Source of the DNA: an uncultured Granulosicoccaceae bacterium
GTDB lineage: Bacteria; Pseudomonadota; Gammaproteobacteria; Granulosicoccales; Granulosicoccaceae
Length of the DNA stretch: 33,010 nucleotides
Direction: 5' to 3'
NCBI GenBank assembly: GCA_938028465.1
Contig: CALJAA010000194.1
Location: 1-33,010 of the forward strand
Numbering within the stretch: position 1 is the first letter of the stretch; each line of letters opens with the position of its first letter. Positions 24,078-32,624 of the stretch are shown here, piece by piece. The notes below the pieces were generated by a model that was given only the letters and a program-made list of their open reading frames with translations, was not told the DNA's origin and ran no database searches. Position numbers and translations under genes: made by a program.

Positions 24078-26192
24078 TTGGGTTTCAGTAAGCTTACAGC
24101 GTTGATATCACAGTCAAAGACAGCTAGGGATTTGTCTTTACTAGTGTTGCTTGTGTTGCTGGCCAGTCAGATGGTTTTTCTTGTGCCATCGTTATGGTCA
24201 CAGCACCAGGCTGAGGGTGCCGCGCTACAGCGCGTACAAAAGAGTCAGCTACAGGCGGCCGTGCGCAACTTAGACGCTAAGAGCTTAGCCTCAGCAGAAG
24301 GATTGATTAGCAACGAGCTCACTGGTTTAACACTGACCGATATCAATGGCAAACTGTTAGTCAGCAAAGGTGAAGTTCCTGAGTTAGTTGAAATCTACCC
24401 TCAAGGTGGAGCCGAAGTAAGGTCAAATAAAGCGGGTACGGTTGATACCGTGTGGCGGCTTCAAGGTGCAGACTCAGCTTTATGGGCCTTAGTTAGGTTA
24501 GATAACTCGAGCGTATCTAAACGCACCATGAGCAGAACACTAAGCTACCTATTGATAGCAATGCTGATCAGCATCTCAGGCGCAATCGTAGCACTGTTTA
24601 CAGCAGCCCGATTCTATATCAACCCACTAAACAATCTCGTTAAGATGCTACGTGAAAGTCGTGAAGCGAGTGAAGGCAACATACCCGACCCTATCGAATA
24701 TTCCGAGACTGAAGATATTGATCCACTTGCAGATGAATTTAACAGTCTTATAGAAGCTCAGAAGAAAGCGGCACGGCAAGTTAAGGTTAAGCAGCAGTAT
24801 CTAGAATTTGCTGCACACCACGATCCACTAACGCATTTACCCAATCGCTTGATGTTTGAAGATGCGCTAAAAGTGACGATTGCAGAAGCAATGACGGGCG
24901 AGCTAAATTTTGCTGTCTTTCTTGTAGATCTTGATAACTTTAAGTTCTTCAACGATCAGTACGGCCATTTAGTTGGCGATAAGATGGTTGCTGAAGTGGG
25001 TAATCGCTTACGTTCGATGATGCGGGATCAAGATTTGGTAGCGCGTTTGGATGGTGATGAATTTGTTGTCATACAAAAAGACGTAGATAACCGAGCAGCC
25101 GCAAAAGAGGTTGCACAGCGTTTGATGGGTGTTGCAACACAGCCTTACGAATATCGAGGCTTTACACTTAAAGCATCAGTATCGGTTGGTATTTCGTGCT
25201 ATCCACAAGATGTCAATAGTTTTGAAGACGCTGACGCAATGGGCGAGGAAATCGTCAATAATGCATCCGTTGCATTGCAAGAATCAAAGAGCAACGGTAA
25301 AAACCAATACCAACTTTTTAATGAATCCATGCGCAGCCGTTTGACGGCACGCATTAGGCTTGAACAAGATCTCAAGCTAGCTCTTCAAGAAGGGCAGTTT
25401 GAAGTGTACTTCCAGCCTAAAATCAACATCAACACGCGTGCTATAACGGGCTCAGAGGCATTGGTTCGTTGGAAGCATCCAACTAACGGCTATATTTCAC
25501 CTGAGATATTTGTACCGGTTGCAGAAGAAGCGGGCATGATTATCGAGCTGGGCGAGTGGATACTACGCACGGCTTGTAAGGCTACTTATGAGTTGCAACA
25601 GTCGGGCTATGCTGGCTTAAACGTCGCGGTCAATATATCAGCTGTTCAATTTACCGATGGTAACTTGCTACCGCTAGTAAACAAGGCCTTAAAAGATAGC
25701 AAACTTAACCCCGAATATCTCGAGCTTGAGATTACCGAAAGCGCGGTTATGCATGATCCTGAGGAAGTCATTCATTCTCTACATCAGTTGAGTGAGTTTG
25801 GTATGAGCTTAGCGATTGATGATTTTGGTACTGGTTATTCATCACTGGCTTATCTAAAGCGTTTTCCGGTGAATACGCTTAAAATTGATCGTGCGTTTAT
25901 CACGGATATTTCGAGCGATAACGATGACGTTGCGATAGTTGAAGCGGTACTTGGCCTTGGTAAGCACTTCAATATGAAAGTGGTGGCTGAAGGCGTAGAA
26001 GACGAAGAGCAGTTACAGTTCTTGAAAGCCCAAGGTTGCGATATCGCACAGGGCTTTTACATCAGCAAACCTATGAACGTCATTGCTTACCGCGAATGGT
26101 TAGAACGCTGGCCCTACGGCGTTGAAGGCACCACTCGTTTAGAAGACGCGCCGACCCAGTTACCAAAAGCATCGGGCTCCGACTTCTTATAA
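24078..26192 (+). CDS. GGDEF-EAL protein, probable c-di-GMP phosphodiesterase
   Basis: A 704-residue inner-membrane c-di-GMP enzyme. TM helices at about 20-38 and 155-177 flank a periplasmic sensor region (about 40-150), followed by a HAMP-like linker (about 178-235). The GGDEF domain (about 240-412) has LTHLPNR and the inhibitory-site motif RDQD (316-319), but the signature reads DGDEF (325-329), with Asp for the first Gly, so cyclase activity is doubtful. The EAL domain (about 428-685) has SEALVRWKHP (EAL at 460-462), VAVNIS, LEITES, DDFGTGYSSLAYLKRFP from 581, LKIDR, VAEGVE and QGF, all needed for phosphodiesterase activity. The likely net role is lowering c-di-GMP, with the GGDEF domain perhaps a GTP sensor. 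The start is TTG at 24078, the only standard in-frame start I noted that keeps the first TM helix whole; the ribosome-binding site is poor. Confidence 0.9.
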   Translation: MGFSKLTALISQSKTARDLSLLVLLVLLASQMVFLVPSLWSQHQAEGAALQRVQKSQLQAAVRNLDAKSLASAEGLISNELTGLTLTDINGKLLVSKGEVPELVEIYPQGGAEVRSNKAGTVDTVWRLQGADSALWALVRLDNSSVSKRTMSRTLSYLLIAMLISISGAIVALFTAARFYINPLNNLVKMLRESREASEGNIPDPIEYSETEDIDPLADEFNSLIEAQKKAARQVKVKQQYLEFAAHHDPLTHLPNRLMFEDALKVTIAEAMTGELNFAVFLVDLDNFKFFNDQYGHLVGDKMVAEVGNRLRSMMRDQDLVARLDGDEFVVIQKDVDNRAAAKEVAQRLMGVATQPYEYRGFTLKASVSVGISCYPQDVNSFEDADAMGEEIVNNASVALQESKSNGKNQYQLFNESMRSRLTARIRLEQDLKLALQEGQFEVYFQPKININTRAITGSEALVRWKHPTNGYISPEIFVPVAEEAGMIIELGEWILRTACKATYELQQSGYAGLNVAVNISAVQFTDGNLLPLVNKALKDSKLNPEYLELEITESAVMHDPEEVIHSLHQLSEFGMSLAIDDFGTGYSSLAYLKRFPVNTLKIDRAFITDISSDNDDVAIVEAVLGLGKHFNMKVVAEGVEDEEQLQFLKAQGCDIAQGFYISKPMNVIAYREWLERWPYGVEGTTRLEDAPTQLPKASGSDFL

Positions 26193-26273
26193 TTTTCGCA
26201 GCAGTTTCTCTATATTATTCTGTCTTACTAGCTGATAAGCTTATTCACTATCGATTAGCGTAGTGATAATGAT

Positions 26274-26903
26274 GTGGCTGCCATAAAAGACAAAGCGAAA
26301 AATAAACGATGTAGCTGGTGCACCAGCAGCGAACTTTACATGGATTACCACGACAAGGAATGGGGTATACCTTGTTACGATAGTCGTGAGTTGTTCGAGC
26401 AACTCAATCTTGAGGGTGCACAAGCTGGTTTGAGCTGGATTACCATCCTCAACAAAAGAGAAAACTACCGTCGTGTGTTTTCAGGTTTTGAGCCGGCCAA
26501 GCTTGCTCGATTTAGTCAAGCAAAACTAGATAAGCTTGTTCTAGATCCCGGCATTGTCCGTCATAAAGGTAAAATCGCTGCCGTGGTGTCAAACGCCAAA
26601 CTCTATCTTGAGATGGAAAAAAACGACGAACCCTTCGCCGATTTTTTATGGCAGTTTGTTGATTACAAGCCGCGTAATAACAAACGCAAAACAATGAAAT
26701 CAGTGCCATCGAAAACGGCTGAGTCTGATGCAATGTGTAAGGCGCTAAAAAAACGCGGATTTAAATTTGTTGGTAGCACCATCTGCTATGCCTTTATGCA
26801 AGCCTCCGGCATGGTCAATGATCATATGGTGTCTTGCCCATCACATGCAAAGTGTGAAGCGCAAGCTAAAAAGCGTAAACGCCCAAAACATTGGCCTGTT
26901 TAG
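26274..26903 (+). CDS. tag: DNA-3-methyladenine glycosylase I
   Basis: A 209-residue base-excision repair enzyme that removes N3-methyladenine from alkylated DNA. The sequence follows E. coli Tag closely: RCSWC, YHDKEWGIP, LEGAQAGLSWITIL, KRENYRRVF, GIVRHKGKI, ALKKRGFKFVGSTICYAFMQ and GMVNDHMVSC. The zinc ligands appear as Cys 13, His 26, His 184 and Cys 188, and the catalytic-pocket Glu is residue 47. The offset from E. coli is a constant nine residues over this range, due to a basic N-terminal extension. The start is a GTG with a weak ribosome-binding site; no ATG precedes the first zinc ligand in frame. Confidence 0.97.
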   Translation: MAAIKDKAKNKRCSWCTSSELYMDYHDKEWGIPCYDSRELFEQLNLEGAQAGLSWITILNKRENYRRVFSGFEPAKLARFSQAKLDKLVLDPGIVRHKGKIAAVVSNAKLYLEMEKNDEPFADFLWQFVDYKPRNNKRKTMKSVPSKTAESDAMCKALKKRGFKFVGSTICYAFMQASGMVNDHMVSCPSHAKCEAQAKKRKRPKHWPV

Positions 26904-26933
26904 CTAGTATCTCAAACAGCTCCCTGCCACGCC

Positions 26934-27695
26934 ATGAATGATCTTCTTCAGCTCGCGCTGCCAGTTTCGAGCTTGTTGGCCATTGCTCTGTGTTTCGTTT
27001 GGAGCGGTTTTGTTCGGTCGGGTTTGGGTTTTGGCGGGGCGGCCCTGTCATTGCCTATTTTTTTGCAAATAGTCGAAGCACCGCTTATTTTTTTGCCAGC
27101 ATTGGCTTGGCAACTACTGTTTTTTTCAGTCTTTACCGTCATCACTCGCCTGCACAATGTTAGCTGGGAATTTTTGGGCAAGCTCGGTTTGCAGCTGGCT
27201 ATTCCATTCGGCATCGGTTTATTTGGCTTGTTAAGTTTGCCGGCCAATATTCTTGCTGGAATCGTATACACCACGACATTTGTGTTTGGCATGGCTTATA
27301 TAACTAACCGCATGTTGAGTGGTGGTAACAAGCTACTGAATGGGGTATCGCTTGGCTTGGGCGGTTATGTCAGCGGTATTGCATTGATCGGGGCACCGCT
27401 AATTGTTGCGGCCAGTAGCCATCGTTTAAAAACACACCAAGTGCGCGATACGTTTTTTGTGTTTTGGATAGGAATGGTGCTTTGTAAGCTCTTCGCATTG
27501 AAAGTGGCTTCTATCGATTTGCAATGGCAGTTGTCATTGTTGACGCTTCCGTTAGTTGGCATCGGGCATTTCTTTGGCTTGAAATTGCACAATCGAATTG
27601 CCAGCGGTGATCGTGCAGGCTTTAACCGTTTGATTGGCACAGGTTTATGTTTGGTGTCTTTTTTCGGCCTGTATTCGGTGATTCGGTCGTTTTAA
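26934..27695 (+). CDS. TSUP (TauE/SafE) family permease
   Basis: A 253-residue protein with seven to eight membrane helices in two repeated halves. FVWSGFVRSGLGFGGAALSLP near residues 23-43 is the typical N-terminal TSUP signature, and a related GGYVSGIALIGAPLIVA segment at about 142-158 marks the second repeat. Members export or import sulfite, sulfoacetate or related anions; the substrate here is unknown. It starts 30 nt after tag and may be cotranscribed with it. Confidence 0.88.
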   Translation: MNDLLQLALPVSSLLAIALCFVWSGFVRSGLGFGGAALSLPIFLQIVEAPLIFLPALAWQLLFFSVFTVITRLHNVSWEFLGKLGLQLAIPFGIGLFGLLSLPANILAGIVYTTTFVFGMAYITNRMLSGGNKLLNGVSLGLGGYVSGIALIGAPLIVAASSHRLKTHQVRDTFFVFWIGMVLCKLFALKVASIDLQWQLSLLTLPLVGIGHFFGLKLHNRIASGDRAGFNRLIGTGLCLVSFFGLYSVIRSF

Positions 27696-27710
27696 AGCGT
27701 CGATTTAGGT

Positions 27711-27748
27711 GTGAAGCTGGTAAAATTGTCCATCATCACAGGCTTCAC
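27711..27748. repeat. Inverted repeat in the bioY leader
   Basis: GTGAAGC (27711-27717) and GCTTCAC (27742-27748) are complementary with a 24-nt gap and end just before the GGAG ribosome-binding site and the bioY ATG. It does not match the BirA operator half-sites known from E. coli. It might be a regulator site or leader stem. Confidence 0.3.
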
Positions 27749-27762
27749 CTTCGGAGATTTAC

Positions 27763-28368
27763 ATGACAGCCCTGGTTCAAAATCAACCAACCCTCGCTGA
27801 AACTTTATGGCAAGGCGATAACACGATTACGCGAAACATCATTCTGGCAGTAGTCGGTAGCCTTGCGTTGTGGGCTTCGGCGAAAATTCAAGTCCCGTTT
27901 TTTCCCGTGCCAATTACGATGCAAACATTTGTTGTGCTGGTAATCGGTATGACGTTTGGTTGGCGCCTAGGCGGGGCAACCTTTGCCTTGTATTTGGCAG
28001 AAGGTGCTACTGGCATGCCTGTTTTTGCTGGCACGCCTGAAAAAGGCATTGGGCTGGCTTATATGGTTGGTCCAACAGGTGGTTATTTGCTCGGCATGTT
28101 GCTCGCAACAATGGCAGTTGGTTGGCTTGCACAGCAACGTGGCTGGGATCGTCACATGCTGACAACGGCGGCGGCAATGCTAATTGGTAATGTTGTGATT
28201 TATTTGGTTGGTTTGGCCTGGTTGGGTTCAGTAGTAGGCTGGGACAAGCCGGTATTGCAGTGGGGTTTGATTCCGTTTATCCCAGGTGATATTGCCAAAA
28301 TTGCTCTTGCAGCCTTAGCGCTCCCGGCTGTTTGGAAGCTTCTTGGTAAATCTCCAAAAAGCAACTAA
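27763..28368 (+). CDS. bioY: Biotin transporter substrate-binding subunit BioY
   Basis: A 201-residue membrane protein, the S-component of an ECF-type biotin importer. Landmarks are KIQVPFFPVPITMQTFVVL, GATFALYLAEGATGMPVFAG, GPTGGYLLGML and the C-terminal FIPGDIAKIALAALALP, with six membrane helices. No bioM/bioN ATPase or T-component gene is adjacent, so it either works alone, as solitary BioY proteins have been reported to do, or shares an energising module encoded elsewhere. GGAG is 8-9 nt upstream. Imported biotin would serve AccB, encoded about 4 kb downstream. Confidence 0.95.
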   Translation: MTALVQNQPTLAETLWQGDNTITRNIILAVVGSLALWASAKIQVPFFPVPITMQTFVVLVIGMTFGWRLGGATFALYLAEGATGMPVFAGTPEKGIGLAYMVGPTGGYLLGMLLATMAVGWLAQQRGWDRHMLTTAAAMLIGNVVIYLVGLAWLGSVVGWDKPVLQWGLIPFIPGDIAKIALAALALPAVWKLLGKSPKSN

Positions 28369-28374
28369 TACTTA

Positions 28375-28396
28375 AGTGCAACTAATTTGTTGCACT
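28375..28396 (+). promoter_or_regulatory. Hairpin between bioY and the DUF4197 gene
   Basis: AGTGCAAC (28375-28382), loop TAATTT, GTTGCACT (28389-28396): a perfect 8-bp stem 6 nt after the bioY stop. No T-run follows, so it may be a weak or Rho-assisted terminator, an attenuator or an RNA-stabilising stem before the DUF4197-fabA-fabB genes. Confidence 0.4.
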
Positions 28397-28411
28397 CAAA
28401 CGGAAAGCTAA

Positions 28412-29164
28412 ATGCATAAATTGTTTTTGTCCAAATTGTTAGTGCCAAGTGTCTTCGGGTTCAGTCTGGCTCTGGGCGGTTGCGGCAGTTCAGGCCCCAC
28501 ACTAGACGATCTTAATCGTGCTGCCTCATCGGTATTGAATAATAGTGGTGGTGGTGAACTTGGTATTGGTGAGATTACGCAAGGCCTAAAGCAGGCGCTT
28601 ACACAAGGCTCAAATATAGTAGTTGCGCAACTGGGTCAGCCTGATGGGTTCAATAAAGACCCTCGCATCCATATTCCGTTACCAAAAAACCTAGTTAAAG
28701 CACGAAACTATGCCAGCAAAATTGGATTGGAAGGCAGTTTTGATGACTTAGAGCTAAAGCTGAATAAAGCGGCAGAGCGTGCTACACCGCAAGCAAAAAA
28801 GTTATTCCTAGGTGCGATACGCGATATGAGCATCGATGATGCGAAAGCCATTTTGCAAGGGCCTGATAATGCTGCCACGCAATATTTCAGACAAAAAACG
28901 GGTGTATCACTCGAAAGTGCTATGCGCCCTTTGGTTGACAATGCGTTAAATCAAGTCGGAGCCGTTCGCTCATTTAATTCAGCAATGAACAAATACAAAA
29001 AAATCCCTGGTGCACCAGCCATTAGTGCTGATCTAACAGGCCATGTTGTTGACAGAGGTATCAGCGGTATTTTTCTTTATCTAGCTGAAGAAGAAAAATC
29101 CATCCGTAATAATCCAGTCAAACGGACAACTGAACTTTTGCAACGCGTTTTTGGTAGCCAGTAA
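28412..29164 (+). CDS. DUF4197 domain lipoprotein
   Basis: A 250-residue protein with a lipoprotein signal peptide (LALGGC, Cys 24), followed by GSS, which predicts outer-membrane sorting. From about residue 50 it matches the DUF4197 family: EITQGLKQALTQGSNIVVAQLGQPDGF, IHIPLPKNL, AAERATPQAKKLFLGAIRDMSIDDAKAIL and ATQYFRQKTG. It is predicted mostly helical and its biochemical role is not known. It is only 3 nt from fabA, so it is likely cotranscribed with fabA-fabB; whether it takes part in lipid handling is an inference from this linkage alone. Confidence 0.88.
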   Translation: MHKLFLSKLLVPSVFGFSLALGGCGSSGPTLDDLNRAASSVLNNSGGGELGIGEITQGLKQALTQGSNIVVAQLGQPDGFNKDPRIHIPLPKNLVKARNYASKIGLEGSFDDLELKLNKAAERATPQAKKLFLGAIRDMSIDDAKAILQGPDNAATQYFRQKTGVSLESAMRPLVDNALNQVGAVRSFNSAMNKYKKIPGAPAISADLTGHVVDRGISGIFLYLAEEEKSIRNNPVKRTTELLQRVFGSQ

Positions 29165-29167
29165 AGC

Positions 29168-29692
29168 ATGACCAACTTAATAGATAAACACAGCTTCGAT
29201 CGCGAGGAGTTACTCGCTTGTGGCCGCGGCGAAACCTTTGGCGAGGGAAACGCTAGGTTGCCTGTTCCTAACATGCTGATGATGGACCGCATTACCTCCA
29301 TCACGGCTGAAGGCGGTGAGCATGGCAAAGGAGAGATCAAAGCTGAGCTGGATATTAATCCTGATCTTTGGTTTTTCGATTGTCATTTTATCGGTGATCC
29401 GGTTATGCCTGGTTGCCTTGGCTTAGATGCCATGTGGCAACTCGTTGGTTTTTTCCTAGGCTGGAAAGGCAACCCTGGGCGGGGTCGTGCTCTAGGTGCT
29501 GGCGAGGTGAAGTTCTTTGGCCAGGTTCTACCTAGCGCAAAAGTAGTCACCTATGAACTTCAAATGAAACGCTTAATTGAGCGCAAGCTTGTTATGGGTA
29601 TTGCTGATGGCCGCATGCTCGTTGATGGCAGGGAGATTTACACCGCTAAGGATCTGCGAGTTGGCCTGTTTACTTCCACTGAAAATTTCTAA
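29168..29692 (+). CDS. fabA: 3-hydroxydecanoyl-ACP dehydratase/isomerase FabA
   Basis: A 174-residue bifunctional enzyme that dehydrates 3-hydroxydecanoyl-ACP and isomerises the trans-2 product to cis-3-decenoyl-ACP, the branch point of anaerobic unsaturated fatty acid synthesis. The hotdog-fold active site reads [20 protein letters not shown], with His 73 and Asp 87, equivalent to E. coli His 70 and Asp 84. Length matches the family. It starts 3 nt after the DUF4197 stop and is followed 14 nt later by fabB, the usual functional pair. Confidence 0.99.
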   Translation: MTNLIDKHSFDREELLACGRGETFGEGNARLPVPNMLMMDRITSITAEGGEHGKGEIKAELDINPDLWFFDCHFIGDPVMPGCLGLDAMWQLVGFFLGWKGNPGRGRALGAGEVKFFGQVLPSAKVVTYELQMKRLIERKLVMGIADGRMLVDGREIYTAKDLRVGLFTSTENF

Positions 29693-29706
29693 GAAGCTTT
29701 AATATT

Positions 29707-30921
29707 ATGCGACGTGCTGTCATTACTGGTATTGGTATTGTTTCGTGTCTTGGTAACGACAAGGCTTCAGTAACTGAATCCCTTCGAGCTGGTAAATCGG
29801 GCATTACCGCAAGGCCTGAATACGCAGAATTAGGTATGCGTAGTCAGGTAGCAGCAGCGCCGGTGATCGACTTAAAGGAACACATAGACCGTAAGCAGTT
29901 GCGTTTTATGGGTGGCGCAGCGGCCTATGCCTATATCGCTATGCGAGATGCGATTGCTGATGCTGGCTTAACTGATGAAGAAGTATCAAACGACCGTACT
30001 GGCATTATTGCGGGCTCTGGTGGTGGGTCCTCGTCTAGCCAGGTTGATGCAGCGGATTTGTTACGGAACAAAGGCGTGCGCAGAGTTGGGCCGTACCGTG
30101 TTACACAAACCATGGGCAGTACTGTTTCTGCTTGCTTGGCAACGCCTTTTAAAATCCAAGGTACTAATTACTCTATTTCGTCTGCTTGCAGCACGAGCGC
30201 TCACTGCATTGGTAATGCGCTAGAACTTATTCAATTAGGCAAGCAGGACCGTGTCTTTGCTGGTGGCGGTGAAGAGGAGCATTGGACACTCAGTTGCTTG
30301 TTTGATGCGATGGGTGCTTTATCAACAAAATACAATGACACGCCAGAGAAAGCATCGCGTGCCTATGATGCTGATCGTGATGGTTTTGTTATTGCCGGTG
30401 GCGGTGGCATGGTCGTTGTTGAAGAGCTAGAAACAGCCAAAGCACGCGGTGCTCATATCTATGCAGAAGTAGTGGGCTACGGCGCAAGCTCTGACGGCTA
30501 TGACATGGTTGCACCGTCTGGCGAAGGCGCACGCCGTTGTATGGAGCTAGCAAGTGCAACTGTTAACACGCCGATTGATTACATTAATGCTCACGGCACG
30601 AGTACGCCGGTTGGTGATATAGCCGAGCTTAAAGCTGTTAAAGCGACTTTTGGAGATGCGATTCCGAATATCGGCTCAACCAAATCATTGTCCGGCCACT
30701 CCTTAGGTGCAGCAGGTGTGCAAGAGGCTATCTATAGCCTGTTAATGCAAGAAGCTGGTTTTATTGCAGAATCTATTAACATCGAAAACTTGGATGCCGA
30801 AACGCAAGACATGCCTATCGTGCGTGCTCGCATCGATAACGCAAAAGTCGACACAGTGATGAGTAATAGCTTTGGATTTGGTGGTACTAATGCGTCGCTG
30901 GTGTTTAGTAAACTCGATTAG
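29707..30921 (+). CDS. fabB: Beta-ketoacyl-ACP synthase I FabB
   Basis: A 404-residue condensing enzyme that elongates cis-3-decenoyl-ACP made by FabA. The Cys-His-His triad is complete: Cys 161 in [10 protein letters not shown], His 296 in [11 protein letters not shown] and His 331 in [10 protein letters not shown], each two residues offset from E. coli FabB. The glycine-rich [15 protein letters not shown] near the end is also conserved. Cotranscription with fabA is likely. It ends 63 bp from the convergent srkA gene, with a palindrome in between. Confidence 0.99.
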   Translation: MRRAVITGIGIVSCLGNDKASVTESLRAGKSGITARPEYAELGMRSQVAAAPVIDLKEHIDRKQLRFMGGAAAYAYIAMRDAIADAGLTDEEVSNDRTGIIAGSGGGSSSSQVDAADLLRNKGVRRVGPYRVTQTMGSTVSACLATPFKIQGTNYSISSACSTSAHCIGNALELIQLGKQDRVFAGGGEEEHWTLSCLFDAMGALSTKYNDTPEKASRAYDADRDGFVIAGGGGMVVVEELETAKARGAHIYAEVVGYGASSDGYDMVAPSGEGARRCMELASATVNTPIDYINAHGTSTPVGDIAELKAVKATFGDAIPNIGSTKSLSGHSLGAAGVQEAIYSLLMQEAGFIAESINIENLDAETQDMPIVRARIDNAKVDTVMSNSFGFGGTNASLVFSKLD

Positions 30922-30956
30922 GTTTTTTGCGTATTATTGTCATACTCGCGCATCCA

Positions 30957-30982
30957 GTCATTCCCGCCAACGTGGGAATGAC
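30957..30982. repeat. ATTCCC-N8-GGGAAT palindrome between fabB and srkA
   Basis: GTCATTCCC (30957-30965), 8-nt loop, GGGAATGAC (30974-30982): a perfect 9-bp stem between convergent genes. The core has the same form as neisserial dRS3 (ATTCCC-N8-GGGAAT) and as dispersed GTCATTCCCG-type repeats seen in many proteobacteria. It may act as a bidirectional terminator, although T-runs are poor. Only one copy was noticed in this window. Confidence 0.6.
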
Positions 30983-30984
30983 GC

Positions 30985-31944
30985 TTAATAAATTAGTGGC
31001 TTTTCTTCAAGAGCTGCGAATTGTTCTCGTAGGGATAGCACGTGATCATCCCAAAAGCGGGCATCAGCAAAAAACGGAAACGCTACCTTAAAAGCAGGAT
31101 CTTCCCAACGTTTTGCAATCCATGCGGCGTAATGAATAATACGTAATGCGCGTAACGGCTCAATCAGCGATAGCTCTCGCTCGTCAAATTCGCGAAACTC
31201 AAAATAGCCATCCAGTATGTCGCCTAAGCGGGCCTGTGCATACTGTCGATCGCCTGAAATAAACATCCAAATATCTTGCACGGCTGGGCCAGTGGCGCAG
31301 TCGTCAAAATCAAGCAAATGAGGCGTATCGTTTTGTCCCCACAAAATGTTGCCAGGGTGAAAATCCCCATGTATGCAGATTTGATCGCAATTACTGGCAC
31401 TGCTAAACCGTTCATGCACAATCGGCATGATGTGATCAACCAGTGAAAAATAATTTTCGTGTGAGCTTGATGGCACGAGGTTGGAATCTCGTAACAGTGC
31501 AATTGACTCGTCCCCTAGGCGCGCGGGCTTGATAATTGGCCGGTGTTCAAATGAGGTTTGTTCACCAGCGCTGTGTAAGCGGGCGAGGGTGCGACCAATA
31601 ACGGTTAATTGCTCGGGATTATCAAGCTCTGGCGGTCGGCCACCGGCACGTTCAAACAAGCAAAAGCGAAATGGCCCAGCTTCTAATAAAGTGTCGCCGT
31701 TTTTATCGGCAATTGGCGCGATAACGGGTAAATCGTATTCTACCAGTAGCTGGCAAAAACGGTGTTCTTCGAGGATAGCAGCGTCTGTCCAGCGCTCGGG
31801 GCGATAAAACTTGGCGATCACATTGCTGCTATCTTCGAGGCCAATTTGATAGACCCGATTTTCGTAACTATTGAGCGCGGAAACTCGGCCGTCGGTTTGC
31901 CATCCGCGTGCATCGATGGCATCCAGTATCTGAACGGGATCCAA
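30985..31944 (-). CDS. srkA: Stress response kinase SrkA (YihE/RdoA)
   Basis: A Ser/Thr kinase of the aminoglycoside phosphotransferase-like fold. In E. coli SrkA limits envelope-stress-linked and MazEF-linked cell death. Landmarks are ALNSYENRVYQI, the ATP-site lysine in VIAKFYRPERW, the catalytic loop ICIHGDFHPGNILW, the metal-binding LLDFDD and GPAVQDIWMF, and LIEPLRALRIIHYAAW. TTG at 31944 is the first usual start codon, giving 319 residues against 328 in E. coli, but similarity seems to continue upstream (FQHL before DPVQILDAI, as FQTLHPDTIMDAL in E. coli). The in-frame upstream codons contain no ATG, GTG or TTG. A CTG at 31959 or an ATC at 31980, which has AGGGA 7 nt before it, are possible non-standard starts. 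Identity is secure; the N-terminus is not. Confidence 0.92.
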   Translation of the reverse strand: MDPVQILDAIDARGWQTDGRVSALNSYENRVYQIGLEDSSNVIAKFYRPERWTDAAILEEHRFCQLLVEYDLPVIAPIADKNGDTLLEAGPFRFCLFERAGGRPPELDNPEQLTVIGRTLARLHSAGEQTSFEHRPIIKPARLGDESIALLRDSNLVPSSSHENYFSLVDHIMPIVHERFSSASNCDQICIHGDFHPGNILWGQNDTPHLLDFDDCATGPAVQDIWMFISGDRQYAQARLGDILDGYFEFREFDERELSLIEPLRALRIIHYAAWIAKRWEDPAFKVAFPFFADARFWDDHVLSLREQFAALEEKPLIY

Positions 31945-32039
31945 GTGTTGAAAAGCCAGCGTGGCATTGTCAGAATTGATTGTAAATTCCCTGATGTATG
32001 GAGTTAATGTCGCGAAATGTCTATAATTTGCGTCGAATT

Positions 32040-32071
32040 GGTGATATCTTGTCGCTTAATATTTTATCACC
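32040..32071. promoter_or_regulatory. Inverted repeat overlapping a possible accB promoter
   Basis: GGTGATA (32040-32046) and TATCACC (32065-32071) are perfect inverted arms 18 nt apart in the srkA-accB divergent region. A weak promoter-like pair, TTGGTG (32038-32043) and TATTTT (32060-32065), 16 nt apart, lies within the same stretch, so the arms would straddle the RNA polymerase site as an operator does. The regulator is unknown. The promoter call is tentative. Confidence 0.35.
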
Positions 32072-32155
32072 TGACGCACTGCGGCAGGATACTTTCAAGT
32101 GTCGCAATAGGCACCGAAAAAACAAATTTAAAAAACACAATAACGGGACCAGTTG

Positions 32156-32614
32156 ATGGACATCCGAAAGATCAAAAAACTGATTGAACTGCTAGAAGAT
32201 TCCGATGTGGCAGAAATCGAAATCGTAGAAGGTGAAGAATCCGTGCGTATCGCGAGAGCAACCGCAGGCGCTCCGATGATCGCCGCGCCAATGATGGCAG
32301 CTCCTGCCGCGCCTCAACCAATGGCTGCGCCAGCACCAGTTAGCGCTGCCCCTAGCGTGCCTGTTTCTGACGAATTACCGCCTGGCACCGTAATGTCGCC
32401 TATGGTTGGCACCTACTATGGAGCATCATCACCTGAAGCTAAGCCATTTGTTGATGTTGGGCAACAGGTCAATAAGGGTGACACGCTGTGCATCATCGAA
32501 GCGATGAAAATCATGAACCAGATTGAAGCCGAAATCAGTGGCACAGTCAGGGCAATTTTGGTTGACGATGGGCAGCCGGTTGAATTTGGCGAACCACTAA
32601 TCGTGATTGATTGA
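32156..32614 (+). CDS. accB: Biotin carboxyl carrier protein of acetyl-CoA carboxylase
   Basis: A 152-residue carrier whose biotinylated lysine shuttles carboxyl groups from AccC to the AccA/AccD carboxyltransferase for malonyl-CoA synthesis. The N-terminus [18 protein letters not shown] is nearly identical to E. coli AccB. A mobile Ala/Pro-rich linker (about 38-70) leads to the biotinyl domain with [10 protein letters not shown], where Lys 118 is the modification site, and the thumb [21 protein letters not shown] at 32156 gives the family N-terminus; an adjacent in-frame TTG at 32153 is less likely. accC starts 10 nt after the stop, the normal accBC operon. Confidence 0.99.
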   Translation: MDIRKIKKLIELLEDSDVAEIEIVEGEESVRIARATAGAPMIAAPMMAAPAAPQPMAAPAPVSAAPSVPVSDELPPGTVMSPMVGTYYGASSPEAKPFVDVGQQVNKGDTLCIIEAMKIMNQIEAEISGTVRAILVDDGQPVEFGEPLIVID

Positions 32615-32624
32615 GTCGGTATAA

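Noticed and set aside
27696..27762. BirA operator before bioY
   Set aside because: The inverted repeat GTGAAGC/GCTTCAC does not resemble the known TTGTAAACC-type half-sites.
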